Counted from the first letter of the stretch, positions 21,421 to 32,369 are shown. The stretch: DNA of 64,000 nt from Rhizopus arrhizus (GCA_024220505.1 JAKZZE010000018.1:1137663-1201662); one strand, 5' to 3'. Notes: generated by a model not told the origin, from the letters alone. Translations and numbers: made by a program.

Positions 21421-22262
21421 CTAAAATAAAGTGACTATAATCTTATGTATCCTTAACACCCAGTGAATGTCTCGATGTTGTAAACGTGCTATATCCGAAC
21501 TCGGTCTTCCCATCGTAGCCATACACAGTAAAAGCAACGCCTTTTGCTGAAGATCGGGTAAAGACAGATTTTTGGAATCCAACATTGTCTTTTGAATATA
21601 GGTTGTCATCAAGTTCAGATCCCAAGTTTCCAATTGTTGTATTGAAGGAATTTTTATTTCTGTACGTCATTTTGCCTTGAAGCAATCGGCTATAAGAGGC
21701 TGGTCTGCTAATGCTGGTTTGTTGGGATGTATAATCTTGAAGACTGATGCTATCGCTGATCTCATCACATTCAAATATTGATATGAATAATGCTGATTTT
21801 GTACTAAAAATTCCAAGACGTTGTGAAAATTGTATTCTTCAGGTTCCAACCTCGGGTCGTGATGCGTGCACCAGTCGCTCCAGCGTTTCCATCCTTTATC
21901 ATACGCTTTTTTAGTATTGTTACGTGTTGATTTCAAAAGGAACTGGTTTGCTTGTGATGATACACCTGTTTCTTTTCTTGAACGCCAGATAATAGCCATG
22001 CGGCCATTGTCCATCTTTTCACCGGGAACAGCAGAGGAGTTGCCAGTTGTCGCATCTTCAGTAACATCGGAAACCAATACTGAGTTGGCCAGTATGGTGT
22101 CACCATCACCGCTCGTTTCACCCGTTGTTGTGTGATTTCTTGCAAAACCTTGGGGATCAATTTCCACGGTGGGTTGAGATATATACCTGTCTTGGGCCAT
22201 TTCTGTTGGAATGCATCGAACGCTGTGGCTTCTGGGTCTGGTTTTTGGCTCCAAAATGTTCT
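21421..22262 (-). pseudogene. DIRS-type retrotransposon fragment: RNase H end and tyrosine recombinase
   Basis: Read on the minus strand, the right part (22260 to about 21935) gives the C-terminal end of a DIRS RT/RNase H ORF (..PDPEATAFDAFQ.., ..YLNPPWKLIPKVL.., TPYWPTQYWFPMLLKM). In an overlapping frame the tyrosine recombinase N-terminus begins (NTKKAYDKGWKRWSDWC, then ..LEFLVQNQHYSYQYLNVMRSAI..). Near 21667 the frame breaks and a second block resumes (..LSLPDLQQKALLLLCMATMGRPSSDIARL..), which holds the first catalytic Arg region. The rest of the recombinase is missing. DIRS elements integrate through a recombinase rather than a DDE integrase (family knowledge). The upstream part is cut off exactly at Tc1-C1. 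Confidence 0.8.
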
Positions 22263-22264
22263 TA

Positions 22265-23902
22265 CAGTAGGTGAAAAAATACGAGCAACCTTTTGGCAAA
22301 ATCGACTTTTTTCGCTATATCAAAAGGTGCATGCCAGCTACCGGCTTGAGACCCCTATGGTATATTTTCGGGGTCATGTGTCTTGAAACAGTAAAGGTCT
22401 CATGTAGCAATGCTGGAAATTGAGAGAGGAATGAGAATCCGAATTTAAAAATTTGACTTCCGACCAGCTTAAATTATATACGGTAATCATACGTTTACAT
22501 TTAAGTCAACAAAGAACATATCGGAAGACTATATAGCGTACTTGTATGGAACTGTGAGTGTTCCTTATTGTATTCATATAAAAGCAAGTGCGACTTCAAG
22601 AGTCCTTGGTTTCTTTTTTTTTACTCAACTTCTCTCACTACTTTTCATCGTCATGCCTAAATCTATACCAATGGAAAAGCAATCGAGAAATAAAAGATAT
22701 ATCACTAAATAGTATGAAGCTAGAGGATATCGCAGATAAATATTACGTTCATTCTCGCACAGTTAAAAGGTATACTAGGAAGATTTTTCCATGAAATTCA
22801 CACCTGTCGGCTGGAAGACATACTATTGTCTCTTATGCCATGAAGTACTATATCAAGCTGTGAATTATTACTGGTCATCAAACAGTAGCGAAAGAGCTAT
22901 TCAGGGAGTTAGGTAAGTTTGGTTACTTGTTCATGTACCGTTCAGGAGTAAATGCGCTAAGATCCATAAACTGCCACCGAGAGCTAAAAAAAAGAAGGCA
23001 TTTTTAAAAAAGGATCATTGAAAAAAGCAGATGACCTGAGCAAAAAGGCATCGCAACTGGTCAAGTTAAGAGTGACGACCAGTAGCATTCTCAGCTGAAG
23101 CAAAGATCAGCATCTAGTGATCAGATGGAGTAAAATACTATGGGGTAGTATCAAATGACATTTTGCTCCCTCATCACATCGACATTACAGTAAAGCACAG
23201 CAGTGGTAGGATGAACATGTGTTGTCACATACCTGCTCAGGGACCAGCTTAGACATGTCAGCTTTATGATGGTAACATAAACTCAACGACTTATCTGCAT
23301 ATACTTAGCATTATTTACATGAATACGTTAGAGTACTATTATTTGAAGACGTCCGATGTATACCTTCAGAGTGATAGCGGCGTAAAGCATAAATTAAAAT
23401 TCATAACTCTATAGGTATGCGGTATCAGTGTAAGGTATATAAATTATTGGTATGCTCAAAGTCTGGATTTAAATCATATAAAGCATGTTTGGCATCAGCT
23501 CAAACTTAATCTGACACCACATGAAGTCGGAGAAAGAGGTGTCAGAAAGCTTTAGCCATTTGTGGATGTAGAGCGAAATAAACTCAATGCAAATGCTTGC
23601 AAGGGGTACATCAATAGTATGCCAGCCAAAGTAGAAGCACTATTTAAAGCAAAGGGAAGATATAGAAAATATTAAATAAACATAGCGAATTTTGAAAAAT
23701 CATCATTGGCTTTTTTTATGACTGTCTTTCCCTTTTTAAAAAGCTTGTACTTCAAGTAGAGTCAATCTCTTTAGTGTATTGTATGTATCTTTGTTGTCTT
23801 AATTAGTGTGTGTGATATCAAAGCTCTGGCGAATGTACACACGAAAATAAAAAGATATGAAGACAAATCGAACAGAGGTTGCTCGTATTTTTTCACCTAC
23901 TG
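22265..23902 (+). mobile_element. Tc1-C copy 1 (defective Tc1/mariner, 1638 bp)
   Basis: The ends CAGTAGGTGAAAAAATACGA and inverse are flanked by TA. It is nearly identical in content to copies at 27049-28686 and 58394-60030. Its flanks do not fit one interrupted element: DIRS on the left, gypsy-2 protease on the right. That suggests recombination between Tc1-C copies. Confidence 0.93.
22653..23675 (+). pseudogene. Tc1-C copy 1 transposase relic
   Basis: The start (MPKSIPMEKQSR, ATG 22653) and scattered matches to Tc1 transposases (..HSRTVKRYTRK.., ..TVAKELFRELGKFGYLFMYRSGVNALRS..) survive among many stops and frameshifts. No complete catalytic triad can be read. The other two copies share most of the same lesions. 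Confidence 0.75.
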
Positions 23903-23904
23903 TA

Positions 23905-24215
23905 TTGATGCTGCCTCTGAAAGTATATTCACCTTAGGAAATGGAACCAAACAGCCTGCTTTAGGAATTATATATGACGTACCTATATGTGTCAAGGACA
24001 ACATGATCATTCCATGCACTGTAGAAGTCTTACCCTCTTGTCCAAATCCACTTATTATTGGAAACAATGGTTAAATAGAGCAAAAGCCAAAATTGACTTC
24101 AATAGTTCAATATTAAAGGTGGCATATAAAAACAAGAAAGCTGAATTAGAGATATCCTTTTTAAGAAAAAATACGACATTGCCAAAAGTCTCAAGCTATA
24201 CTCAGAAGTATGAAC
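23905..24215 (+). pseudogene. gypsy-2 protease C-terminal part
   Basis: Encodes ..LGIIYDVPICVKDN.., ..CTVEVLPSCPNPLIIGNN.. then WLNRAKAKIDF.., typical of the last strand and flap end of Ty3 aspartic proteases. The catalytic DTG is upstream of the break and absent. One base is missing near 24068 (AATGG where AATTGG is expected), causing a frameshift. The frame then runs to ..SYTQKYE at 24214 and continues after Merlin as HPISLTNSKD at 26434. Confidence 0.8.
24208..24215 (+). repeat. 8-bp target duplication of Merlin, left copy
   Basis: GTATGAAC, repeated at 26426-26433. Confidence 0.92.
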
Positions 24216-24442
24216 GGCTAAATGAAAGATTTACCGTCCACATTTTTGCAAGCCTGTAGCGGAGCTAAAATCAAGCATATAGGCATAAGCTATACATCAT
24301 TCGAAAGCTCGGACAATTTACTCTCAGATGGTGTAACACTTATGTCCCAAAAAGGCAACTAGCGGACATTATTGAAGCAAGAATATAGACACTATATGGC
24401 CCTGATTTGTATGGTTATCTATGAAAGTTTTATTTGTTTATT

Positions 24443-25769
24443 TTAAGCAGTGCGGGGCTTTTTCATGGTGGTACGAGAAGTAGGAGTATAATCTTCATCG
24501 TATTCGTTTTCGGAATCCTCATCTGAGATGAAAATAATTGGTTCCATTTCCCCTTGATCACTAATGCTATCCTCTAAGACGGTAGTCAGCAAAGATACCA
24601 GTGGACCTTGGTCGGCAATGCCTGCTCTATTGAACGACACTTGCGAAAAGCAAGCAAGCATTGCCTTCCAGTGATTACTGGCATGTTTCCTACGCCATAT
24701 GAACTCCACTAACTTCCATGGCATCATCGATGCTGTGCGGTGACGACTAGTCACTCCTCGTTTGATACCATTCCAGGTGCCTAGTAGCAGGCTGTTAGCA
24801 TAGTTTAAGGATTCTACGGTCTACACAAGTACATACCTTCAATAGTATTAGTACAAGCACCTGTCTTCGGATCACGGAACGTTTTTGAGTGATTGACCGT
24901 TTCAACAATCAAGTTTCGGCTTGGATCACTGTCAATCCCTTTATAGCCTTTCCAGCAATCTACCATAACATGGGAGCCTGTCATCAATGATTAGGTGCAC
25001 TGATCATCTAGCATATACATATTCTAATCATTACCATCCTTTACGAATGTATCGATTATTAACTTCAAGGTATTTTGATTGCGGTTAGGTACCGTCAACA
25101 AGAACACCTTACGCTCGGGCGTACGCTCTACACCCCCAACAACCCAAACACCATCTACCCTCTTTCCCTTATTATATTTTCGCTTGCCAAACTTACTTTC
25201 GTCTATTTCAACGACAATTGGCTGCCCATCACTGTTAACTCCACCTAAGTATGACTTGTTAATCACATACTCTGATGTAAACAAAGCATCACGTACCGAC
25301 TTGTACATCTTCAATTCGCAGATCTGCCTCCATTATTTGGTATATGTCCTTAATAATGCTGCGGACCGTTGGCAGACTAAGACCAGTCATGATAGATATT
25401 GTTCCATTTGGAACTTGTAATAGAAAGAGGTACACTACCAATAGTGTTTGGTGGATGATGGACTTGCGACCTTGGAAAAAGGAGCCGTCCAGGTAAGAAA
25501 TACGGCTACGACCGCACGCACAGTTCCTTGAGCCACATCGCCAAAAGAATCCATCTCGGCTTGACTGGTTCAAGCGCATTTCAGAACCTTCTTTACACTT
25601 GCGTGTAGAAAAAAAAGCGACATTTTCCTTTAAATAACTTATACCAGTTGCCTTTAGTTACGTTCCCTCCCATTTAAAAACGAACTTACTTTATGGTACA
25701 GTCAGCCGTCATAGTTTTTTCGGCAATATAGGCAAGAGTTGGCATGTTGTTAGCAGCGTTGGAAGACAT
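24443..25769 (-). pseudogene. Merlin transposase gene, multi-exon
   Basis: The start ATG is at 25769 (MSSNAANNMPTLAYIAEK), with a first exon probably ending near 25690. Then come a zinc-ribbon-like N-terminus (..CKEG.., DGFFWRCGSRNCACGRSRIS.., SFFQGR) and the DDE core: VVEIDESKFGKRKYNKGKR (first Asp), SHVMVDCWKGYKG (second Asp) and H-SKTF..GACTNTIEGTWNGIKR (Glu). GT-AG introns join KDG to SHVMVDC (about 24978-25030) and TIEG to TWNG (about 24780-24835). The C-terminal tail is acidic (..SDEDSENEYDEDY..). The frame changes near 25310-25340 without an obvious intron, so one indel is likely. The splice between the first two exons is also unresolved. It would catalyse cut-and-paste of the Merlin element in the nucleus if intact. 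Confidence 0.8.
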
Positions 25770-26024
25770 GAGGTTTTTATGAAATGGAGAAACAGATGAA
25801 GGAAAGAAAAAAAAAACAAAAAGCATCTCTTTTTATATTTTTTTACAAGCTTTGTTATCATTCCGAGATCAGCCGATAGATACGAAGCATCTCCGCAACG
25901 GAAGCTCGTTTTGCCGTAGTGAGATGACAAAAGTTTTCCCGAAACTCTTGAGGTTTTGAAAAAAAAAATGCTAAGTAACTTAGAGCAAAAGTTATGCAAA
26001 AAGCAGATGACGACGTACGAACAC

Positions 26025-26095
26025 CTACAAGGAATCGAACCAACGACCTCCACATTTGAAAGCTATCGACATAGCTATTTGACCAACAATGCTGA
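26025..26095 (-). pseudogene. tRNA-like relic inside Merlin
   Basis: On the minus strand an exact B-box consensus GGTTCGATTCC (26031-26041) is preceded by an A-box-like TAGCTATGTCGATAGC (about 26062-26077) at tRNA spacing. The T-stem pairs only partly and the acceptor stem does not close. It is therefore a degraded tRNA or a tRNA-derived promoter rather than a working gene. Confidence 0.4.
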
Positions 26096-26425
26096 TTTGC
26101 CAATTTTCGTTTTGCAAGTCCTTCTGTCGTCAAATTTCTGATTTTTGACGCGGATTTTCTCGACCTTCAGAAGTCGTATCTCGACCCGGATTTTTTTAAT
26201 GATCTTCTATTTGCCCGCACTCTTGCTTGGAGTAATAGGATGGAGGAAAAAAACAACGGAACTTCGAGAATCTCGCAGTTGACCATTTTTGGTATAATAA
26301 ACTCCGCTTGAAAATAGCAGAATCGTGTTCTGTGACCCCAATAACCATATTAAGCTTATTAAACTCCGCACGCGGAGTTTATATATGTATATATAGTATG
26401 TGGACGGTAAATCTTTCACAGATCC

Positions 26426-26433
26426 GTATGAAC
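26426..26433 (+). repeat. 8-bp target duplication of Merlin, right copy
   Basis: GTATGAAC, matches 24208-24215. Confidence 0.92.
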
Positions 26434-27046
26434 ATCCTATCAGCCTAACAAACTCAAAGGACACCAAACATGTACGCTTTGAAGCAGAGCCACAACATGA
26501 TGACGATAGCACAGATCAAGACGAAGAATCTGAAGGCAGCTCAGAGGAATCGACAGAAGAAGAATTAGAAGATGAAGAAGACGAATCGCTTCTATTATTG
26601 GAAAATGATAAAGAAGACGACATAAAAGTATTAAGTCAAGGAAATGACATGCTACTGAAAGCTCCTTCACATGGATTGACTATAGCATCAAATACTTCAA
26701 AAACAATATGGGTCAGAAAGTTGAAGAACGAAAGGAAGGATATAATATATAACTTGGAAATAACAAACCCTAAAATAATGGATGCCATGGGATATTTTGA
26801 CTCTTGTTTAAATCTGGTCACAAATCGTAGAAGCATAGAAATACGAATATACAATCGATCATCAAAAGATATACTATTGGACCCTGATGAAGAAATCGGC
26901 ATCATTGAAAAGATCAATCCACAGGAAGATTCCATAGCACAAGCATATAATGTTGACACGAATCCTCACTTGTGTGCGATGGAAATGTCTGAATCAAATA
27001 ATAAAGAAAAAAATGAAGAAGGCATGCTGCTAGAACCAGACAAATA
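26434..27046 (+). pseudogene. gypsy-2 linker between protease and RT
   Basis: Open frame continuing ..SYTQKYE-HPISLTNSKDTKHVRF.., with a strongly acidic stretch (about 26500-26620, runs of Glu/Asp) and then a region read as ..SHGLTIASNTSKTIWVRKL.. that resembles the linker or dUTPase-position segment of some fungal Ty3 elements. The last part is ..MLLEPDKYT, joined after Tc1-C2 to KLEIGEINQDI at 28689. No stop in this part. Function unknown. Confidence 0.75.
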
Positions 27047-27048
27047 TA

Positions 27049-28686
27049 CAGTAGGTGAAAAAATACGAGCAACCTCTGTTCGATTTGTCTTCATATCTTT
27101 TTATTTTCGTGTGTACATTCGCCAGAGCTTTGATATCACACACACTAATTAAGACAACAAAGATACATACAATACACTAAAGAGATTGACTCTACTTGAA
27201 GTACAAGCTTTTTAAAAAGGGAAAGACAGTCATAAAAAAAGCCAATGATGATTTTTCAAAATTCGCTATGTTTATTTAATATTTTCTATATCTTCCCTTT
27301 GCTTTAAATAGTGCTTCTACTTTGGCTGGCATACTATTGATGTACCCCTTGCAAGCATTTGCATTGAGTTTATTTCGCTCTACATCCACAAATGGCTAAA
27401 GCTTTCTGACACCTCTTTCTCCGACTTCATGTGGTGTCAGATTAAGTTTGAGCTGATGCCAAACATGCTTTATATGATTTAAATCCAGACTTTGAGCATA
27501 CCAATAATTTATATACCTTACACTGATACCGCGTATCTGTACAGCTATGACTTTTAATTTATACTTTACGCCGCTATCACTCTGAAGGTATACATCGGAC
27601 GTCTTCAAATAATAGTACTCTAACGTATTCATGTAAATAATGCTAAGTATATGCAGATAAGTCGTTGAGTTTATGTTACCATCATAAAGCTGACATGTCT
27701 AAGCTGGTCCCTGAGCAGGTATGTGACAACACATGTTCATCCTACCACTGCTGTGCTTTACTGTAATGTCGATGTGATGAGGGAGCAAAATGTCATTTGA
27801 TACTACCCCATAGTATTTTACTCCATCTGATCACTAGATGCTGATCTTTGCTTCAGCTGAGAATGCTACTGGTCGTCACTCTTAACTTGACCAGTTGCGA
27901 TGCCTTTTTGCTCAGGTCATCTGCTTTTTTCAATGATCCTTTTTTAAAAATGCCTTCTTTTTTTTAGCTCTCGGTGGCAGTTTATGGATCTCAGCGCATT
28001 TACTCCTGAACGGTACATGAACAAGTAACCAAACTTACCTAACTCCCTGAATAGCTCTTTCGCTACTGTTTGATGACCAGTAATAATTCACAGCTTGATA
28101 TAGTACTTCATGGCATAAGAGACAATAGTATGTCTTCCAGCCGACAGGTGTGAATTTCATGGAAAAATCTTCCTAGTATACCTTTTAACTGTGCGAGAAT
28201 GAACGTAATATTTATCTGCGATATCCTCTAGCTTCATACTATTTAGTGATATATCTTTTATTTCTCGATTGCTTTTCCATTGGTATAGATTTAGGCATGA
28301 CGATGAAAAGTAGTGAGAGAAGTTGAGTAAAAAAAAAGAAACCAAGGACTCTTGAAGTCGCACTTGCTTTTATATGAATACAATAAGGAACACTCACAGT
28401 TCCATACAAGTACGCTATATAGTCTTCCGATATGTTCTTTGTTGACTTAAATGTAAACGTATGATTACCGTATATAATTTAAGCTGGTCGGAAGTCAAAT
28501 TTTTAAATTCGGATTCTCATTCCTCTCTCAATTTCCAGCATTGCTACATGAGACCTTTACTGTTTCAAGACACATGACCCCGAAAATATACCATAGGGGT
28601 CTCAAGCCGGTAGCTGGCATGCACCTTTTGATATAGCGAAAAAAGTCGATTTTGCCAAAAGGTTGCTCGTATTTTTTCACCTACTG
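27049..28686 (-). mobile_element. Tc1-C copy 2 (defective Tc1/mariner, 1638 bp)
   Basis: Same length and ends as copy 1, in reverse orientation, flanked by TA inside a gypsy-2 Tyr-Thr codon pair. Excision gives PDKYTKLEIGE in frame. Its transposase relic (start ATG near 28298, read on the minus strand to about 27276) shares the stops and frameshifts of the other copies. Confidence 0.95.
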
Positions 28687-28688
28687 TA

Positions 28689-29010
28689 CGAAACTTGAAA
28701 TTGGAGAAATAAATCAAGATATCAAACAATGCTTACAGAAGTTACTAAAGAAGTACGAGAATATATTTGATTGGGACAATAACACAATTGGATACACAAA
28801 CTTGATAAAGCATAAGATAACGATAAAAGAAGATACTATGCCTATAAGTCATCGACCTTATCGCATGAGTCCTATTGAGACTGAGCATCTGCAAAAAGAA
28901 TTAGATAAGTATTGCAAGTTGGGTGTGATTGCTCCATCAAATAGCCCCTGGGCAGCCCCTGTGATATTAGTAAAAAAGAAGAATGGCGAATACAGAATGG
29001 TGATAGATTA
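28689..29010 (+). pseudogene. gypsy-2 reverse transcriptase, N-terminal part
   Basis: ..KLLKKYENIFDWD.. then ..HKITIKEDTMPISHRPYRMSP.., ..LGVIAPSNSPWAAPVILVKKKNGEYRMVIDY, the canonical start of Ty3 RT. It is cut in the VIDYRKLN motif. The Tyr codon TA|T is completed by TAGAAAGC.. at 36124 once the nested insertions are removed. Confidence 0.9.
28997..29010 (+). repeat. 14-bp target duplication of the ORF1 retroposon, left copy
   Basis: ATGGTGATAGATTA. The right copy is split by the solo LTR: 32359-32369 plus 32783-32785. Confidence 0.85.
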
Positions 29011-30242
29011 CGATTAAAGATTATTTTTATTTATAAAAATTAAAAACCCCATGTGAGCACATAATCACTTTTAGGATTGCATTGCCTGGGTTAGATCAAA
29101 AAAATGGTTAAATGAACGAAAAACCTTTTTGATAGTCAAAAAGGGAAAAAGGAAGGGAAGGGAAGTGGACAAAGAAGACATAATTATAAATACTAGATTA
29201 GTTGTGGAATAGGCGTGTTGTTTCTCTCGATTAATAAAATTAACAATAAATCAAATAATCGATGAGTCTCTTGAACCTCTTTATTGAGTAAGGACGAGAG
29301 AGAGAGCCCATTCAATACAAACTACGTCTTAGAATATAACAATATGATTTAGGGTCCGAGGTAGTACGGTATAAATTGTGTGGGCTGTTTATCGTACATA
29401 GCACGAAGTGCTATATATGATATACAGTCAAATTATTAATTTTAAGTGATCTCACACGACATTAAGGAAGTTATTAGAGTAAATACGACACGATGTCTGA
29501 TCGAAGATTGAAGTTAACTTTGTGTTATACCGATCTGCCATAATTTCGTCCTATCTGGTGCGGGAAATCCATTCTTGGTCTAGAAAATAGCGAGCTACAG
29601 CATATTTGACTGGGGATCTGATGTAGTCAAGTGCGCGAGAGAGACGAAGTTTCTGGAGTCTGATGGCAATGGAATCACGTTCTTCCTGAGGAAGTGCGGT
29701 ATATTTGGGGTCGGCTAGGATTTTACCATTAAACGGAGTAAAATCGGTTCTAATGTGGATGTTCTTACGGGTGAGGAGTTCAACAAATTCAGTTTCATAA
29801 TCGTTGTGAATAAGCACAGCGACCGTATTGCGAGCAGGATAGTGTATGTCAAGGAGACGTGCATTATTGACACCGAGTTTACGAAAAGTGGTACGAATAG
29901 TGCCGACGGGGATACGGGCTTTGGTAGGAATGTAAAGGTATTTAAATCCCTGGTTCTCAGAGGGAGGTTGGAAGAAGCGTGCTGCAGTGGCTTCTCGTTG
30001 GATACGACGTTGTTCAATACGTTGTATTGACGGTTGTTTCAGTGCTTGAAGTTTAACGGGGTTATTCCATGGTGCATCCGGGAAAGCGGTAGGGCGAATT
30101 TGGGATTCTTGGAGGGTTGGAAATTCCAAGGACGACAGAGGGGTAGTAGTTGAGTGCATGGTATTAATACGTTCTTGTAAGTGTTGAATTTCACTGCGAG
30201 CTTGGGAAAGTTCATTAGTTAGGCGTTCTACAGTTTGACATA

Positions 30243-31881
30243 CAGTAGGTCAAAAAATTGCTGCAAGGAATCCATTTTTCTCAGTTTTTGTAGCGTACAT
30301 CCTGTCACAATGGTACAAACTGCTTCTGTTTCTACATAGCAGATTTCCTACATGTCTTGAAAAATCCGAAAGAGTTTAAGCCCCATTGGATAAGTATTGA
30401 AGGAAGTATGAGGCGCGCAATTTGAAAATTTGAAAAAACGAAAATTTGAACGAAATGGGTTTATTTATTAATATTTAGTTGGTCCTCCTTTTTTATTAAT
30501 AACCTCTTGAATTCTTGCCGGCATGCTATCGATATACCTTTGGCAAAGCTCTTTATCAAATTCATTCCATGCTTTTTCTACTCGTTCCCAAAGCTCATCC
30601 GTATTCTTTGCTCTACGTTCGTAACAGCTGAGCTTTAACTTCAGTTGATGCCATACATGTTCTATTGGATTTAAGTCCGGACTCTGAGCAGGCCAATCGC
30701 TAATATAGCGCACTTGATGATTATCTAACCAGGCTATTGTGGATTTTGCCTTGTGCTTTGGATCATTATCATGCTGAAAGTAAATGTTGGACCAGTTGAA
30801 ATTGTAGTACTCCATAGTATCACGAAGTGTAGTGTCTAATATATGCTGATAAACATCCGCATTCATGTTCCCATCGTAAATTTGACAAGCATATCCTGGT
30901 CCTTCAGATGTTATGCAGCCCCACATCATCAACTTGCCGCCTCCATGCTTGACTGTAAACTCTAGATGATGCGGTTGAAGAGGATCACTTGGTCTTTTCC
31001 AATAATACTTACAACCATCAGAGCCCCATACGTTGATCTTGGTTTCATCAGAAAAGACGACTTTTCGCCATTCTTCCACTGTCCAATCCTGGTGCTTCTT
31101 GGCCCATTCTAATCGATGCTGCATATGAGCTTTTGTCAGAAACGGCTTCTTTTTTTTTATTGAAGAATGGAACTCCATTGATTTCAGGACGTTAATTGCT
31201 GACTGGTATGAGATATCATAGCCAAGTTGAACCAGCTCCCGGTGTACCTCTTTGGCAGTCTTTAGAACCCCTTCAATGACTTTTCTTTTGATTAGCCGTT
31301 TCGTCACTTTGGAGACTAATGTAGGTCTACCAGCTGAGCCCATTGTCCTATTTGAAAACAACCGCCTAGAGTATCTACTAACAGTTGATTCATGTACTCC
31401 AACCTCCTTAGCAATATCGTACGTTGATGTGGATCCAGTTAATGCTTGCTTGAGATCGTTTACTTTTTCTTCTGGCAGTCGTTTAGGCATGCGATTGGTA
31501 ATAAGGTAAAAAAGAGAAATAATTTAAATAAGAAAATTTAAAATTTAGAATAAAGGAATTGTAAGCGCTTTTATATACTGGCAACATTCTAATCATGTCA
31601 AGAATGTGAAAAATTATGATAGCAACCGGTTGGGTCGTATTAAAATTTGTTATTCCAAACATATGTAAACAAGTAAAAAATGCCGGATGTTTATAAAATT
31701 CCCTTTAACAATATCAAATTCCACCAATAACTATTGCCCATATCAGATAATCGACGAATAAATGCCCCTTCTAGTGAGGTACAAAGAATCAATGTTTGAG
31801 ATAGTTTCATGCAGTATCCATAGACAACCAGCTGTAAAACCGGTATTTTGCAATTCCTTGCAGCAATTTTTTGACCTACTG
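30243..31881 (-). mobile_element. Tc1-A2, intact Tc1/mariner element (1639 bp)
   Basis: Exactly the length of the reconstructed Tc1-A, with TA on both sides. TIRs are about 31 bp (CAGTAGGTCAAAAAATTGCT..). It contains a full transposase gene, so it is a potential autonomous element. Confidence 0.96.
30468..31490 (-). CDS. Tc1 transposase, family A (DD35E), intact
   Basis: 340 residues, the usual Tc1 length. Two helix-turn-helix motifs fill residues 1-110 (..STYDIAKEVGVHESTVSRYSRR.. and ..SYQSAINVLKSMEF..), with a GRPT AT-hook-like GRP at 55-57. Catalytic Asp148 (FSDETKINVWG), Asp241 (HDNDPKH) and Glu277 (SPDLNPIEHVW) give 35 residues between the last two. It binds the TIRs and cuts and pastes at TA (family knowledge). 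No stops or frameshifts. Its decayed relative is Tc1-A at 4922. Confidence 0.96.
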   Translation of the reverse strand: MPKRLPEEKVNDLKQALTGSTSTYDIAKEVGVHESTVSRYSRRLFSNRTMGSAGRPTLVSKVTKRLIKRKVIEGVLKTAKEVHRELVQLGYDISYQSAINVLKSMEFHSSIKKKKPFLTKAHMQHRLEWAKKHQDWTVEEWRKVVFSDETKINVWGSDGCKYYWKRPSDPLQPHHLEFTVKHGGGKLMMWGCITSEGPGYACQIYDGNMNADVYQHILDTTLRDTMEYYNFNWSNIYFQHDNDPKHKAKSTIAWLDNHQVRYISDWPAQSPDLNPIEHVWHQLKLKLSCYERRAKNTDELWERVEKAWNEFDKELCQRYIDSMPARIQEVINKKGGPTKY

Positions 31882-32369
31882 TAACTGTTGTACGAGAGCG
31901 GATTGGCTATCCCCATTTTTGGGGTCAGGTGAGGTGTTAGACTCAGCGTCCATAGCTTGAGATTGGGCCGATGAAGTTTGGGTCCCTAAATACATAGCGT
32001 GAATAATTGGATACAATTCATAGGCTTTAATAGTTTTGTGGCATGCGGTGCATGTGAATTGGGGTTGGAAAGGTTCTTTAGGTGAGGAGCCGTGTCGATG
32101 GAAAGTGGTGGTTTCGAAACATGCAGGGCACGTCAACTGCTTTCGAACGGCTTGGAATTCAGCTTCCAAAGTAGACAGCTGTGCTTCCGAAAGTGCGGGA
32201 TCTGGAGTTTTGTTATAGACGCCTCTAAGGGGTCCCATTGCAATTGTCAAAGGTTTTGTTTTCGAAATGTAGTTTTGTTGAATGTGTAGAAAGTCTTTTG
32301 AATCGCTTGCCAAATAAGGAAAAAAGTTATAGAAATTAATGGAAAGCGGAAAAAAGGCATGGTGATAGA

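Larger units (their letters stand above)
24216..26425 (-). mobile_element. Merlin DNA transposon (IS1016/ISXO2-like)
   Basis: A 2.2-kb element with imperfect TIRs: GG......TGAAAGATTTACCGTCCACAT at the left and the inverse at 26398-26425. The 8-bp duplication GTATGAAC is the hallmark size for Merlin. It encodes a Merlin transposase on the minus strand. Removing it and one duplication joins gypsy-2 in frame. Confidence 0.93.
29551..32238 (-). pseudogene. ORF1-like protein of the retroposon, interrupted by Tc1-A2
   Basis: Start ATG 32238 (MGPLRGVYNKTPDPALSE). A CxxC..H..CxxC block (CPACFETTTFHRHG..FTCTACHK) suggests zinc binding. Next comes an acidic Ser-rich linker, then a coiled coil that Tc1-A2 cuts. 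Removing Tc1-A2 and one TA joins ..SALVQQL to CQTVERLTNELSQARSEI in frame. The C-terminal half (30170-29551) has a compact domain with ..KYLYIPTKARIPVGTIR.. and ..ARLLDIHYPARNTVAVLIHND.., ending ..YFLDQEWISRTR. About 350 residues without other lesions. I take it as a retrotransposon ORF1/gag-like RNA-binding protein by its setting; I cannot name the family with certainty. Confidence 0.65.
29011..32358 (-). mobile_element. ORF1-only retroposon (LINE-like), carries Tc1-A2
   Basis: About 1.7 kb after removing Tc1-A2. It is bounded by a 14-bp duplication of gypsy-2 sequence, a size typical of target-primed retroposition and unlike TA-, 5- or 8-bp transposons. It encodes one protein on the minus strand and about 540 bp of 3' sequence without a reverse transcriptase. 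The 3' end is A/T-rich but has no pure poly(A). Probably a non-autonomous (half-LINE-like) derivative; autonomous parent not in the window. Confidence 0.65.
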
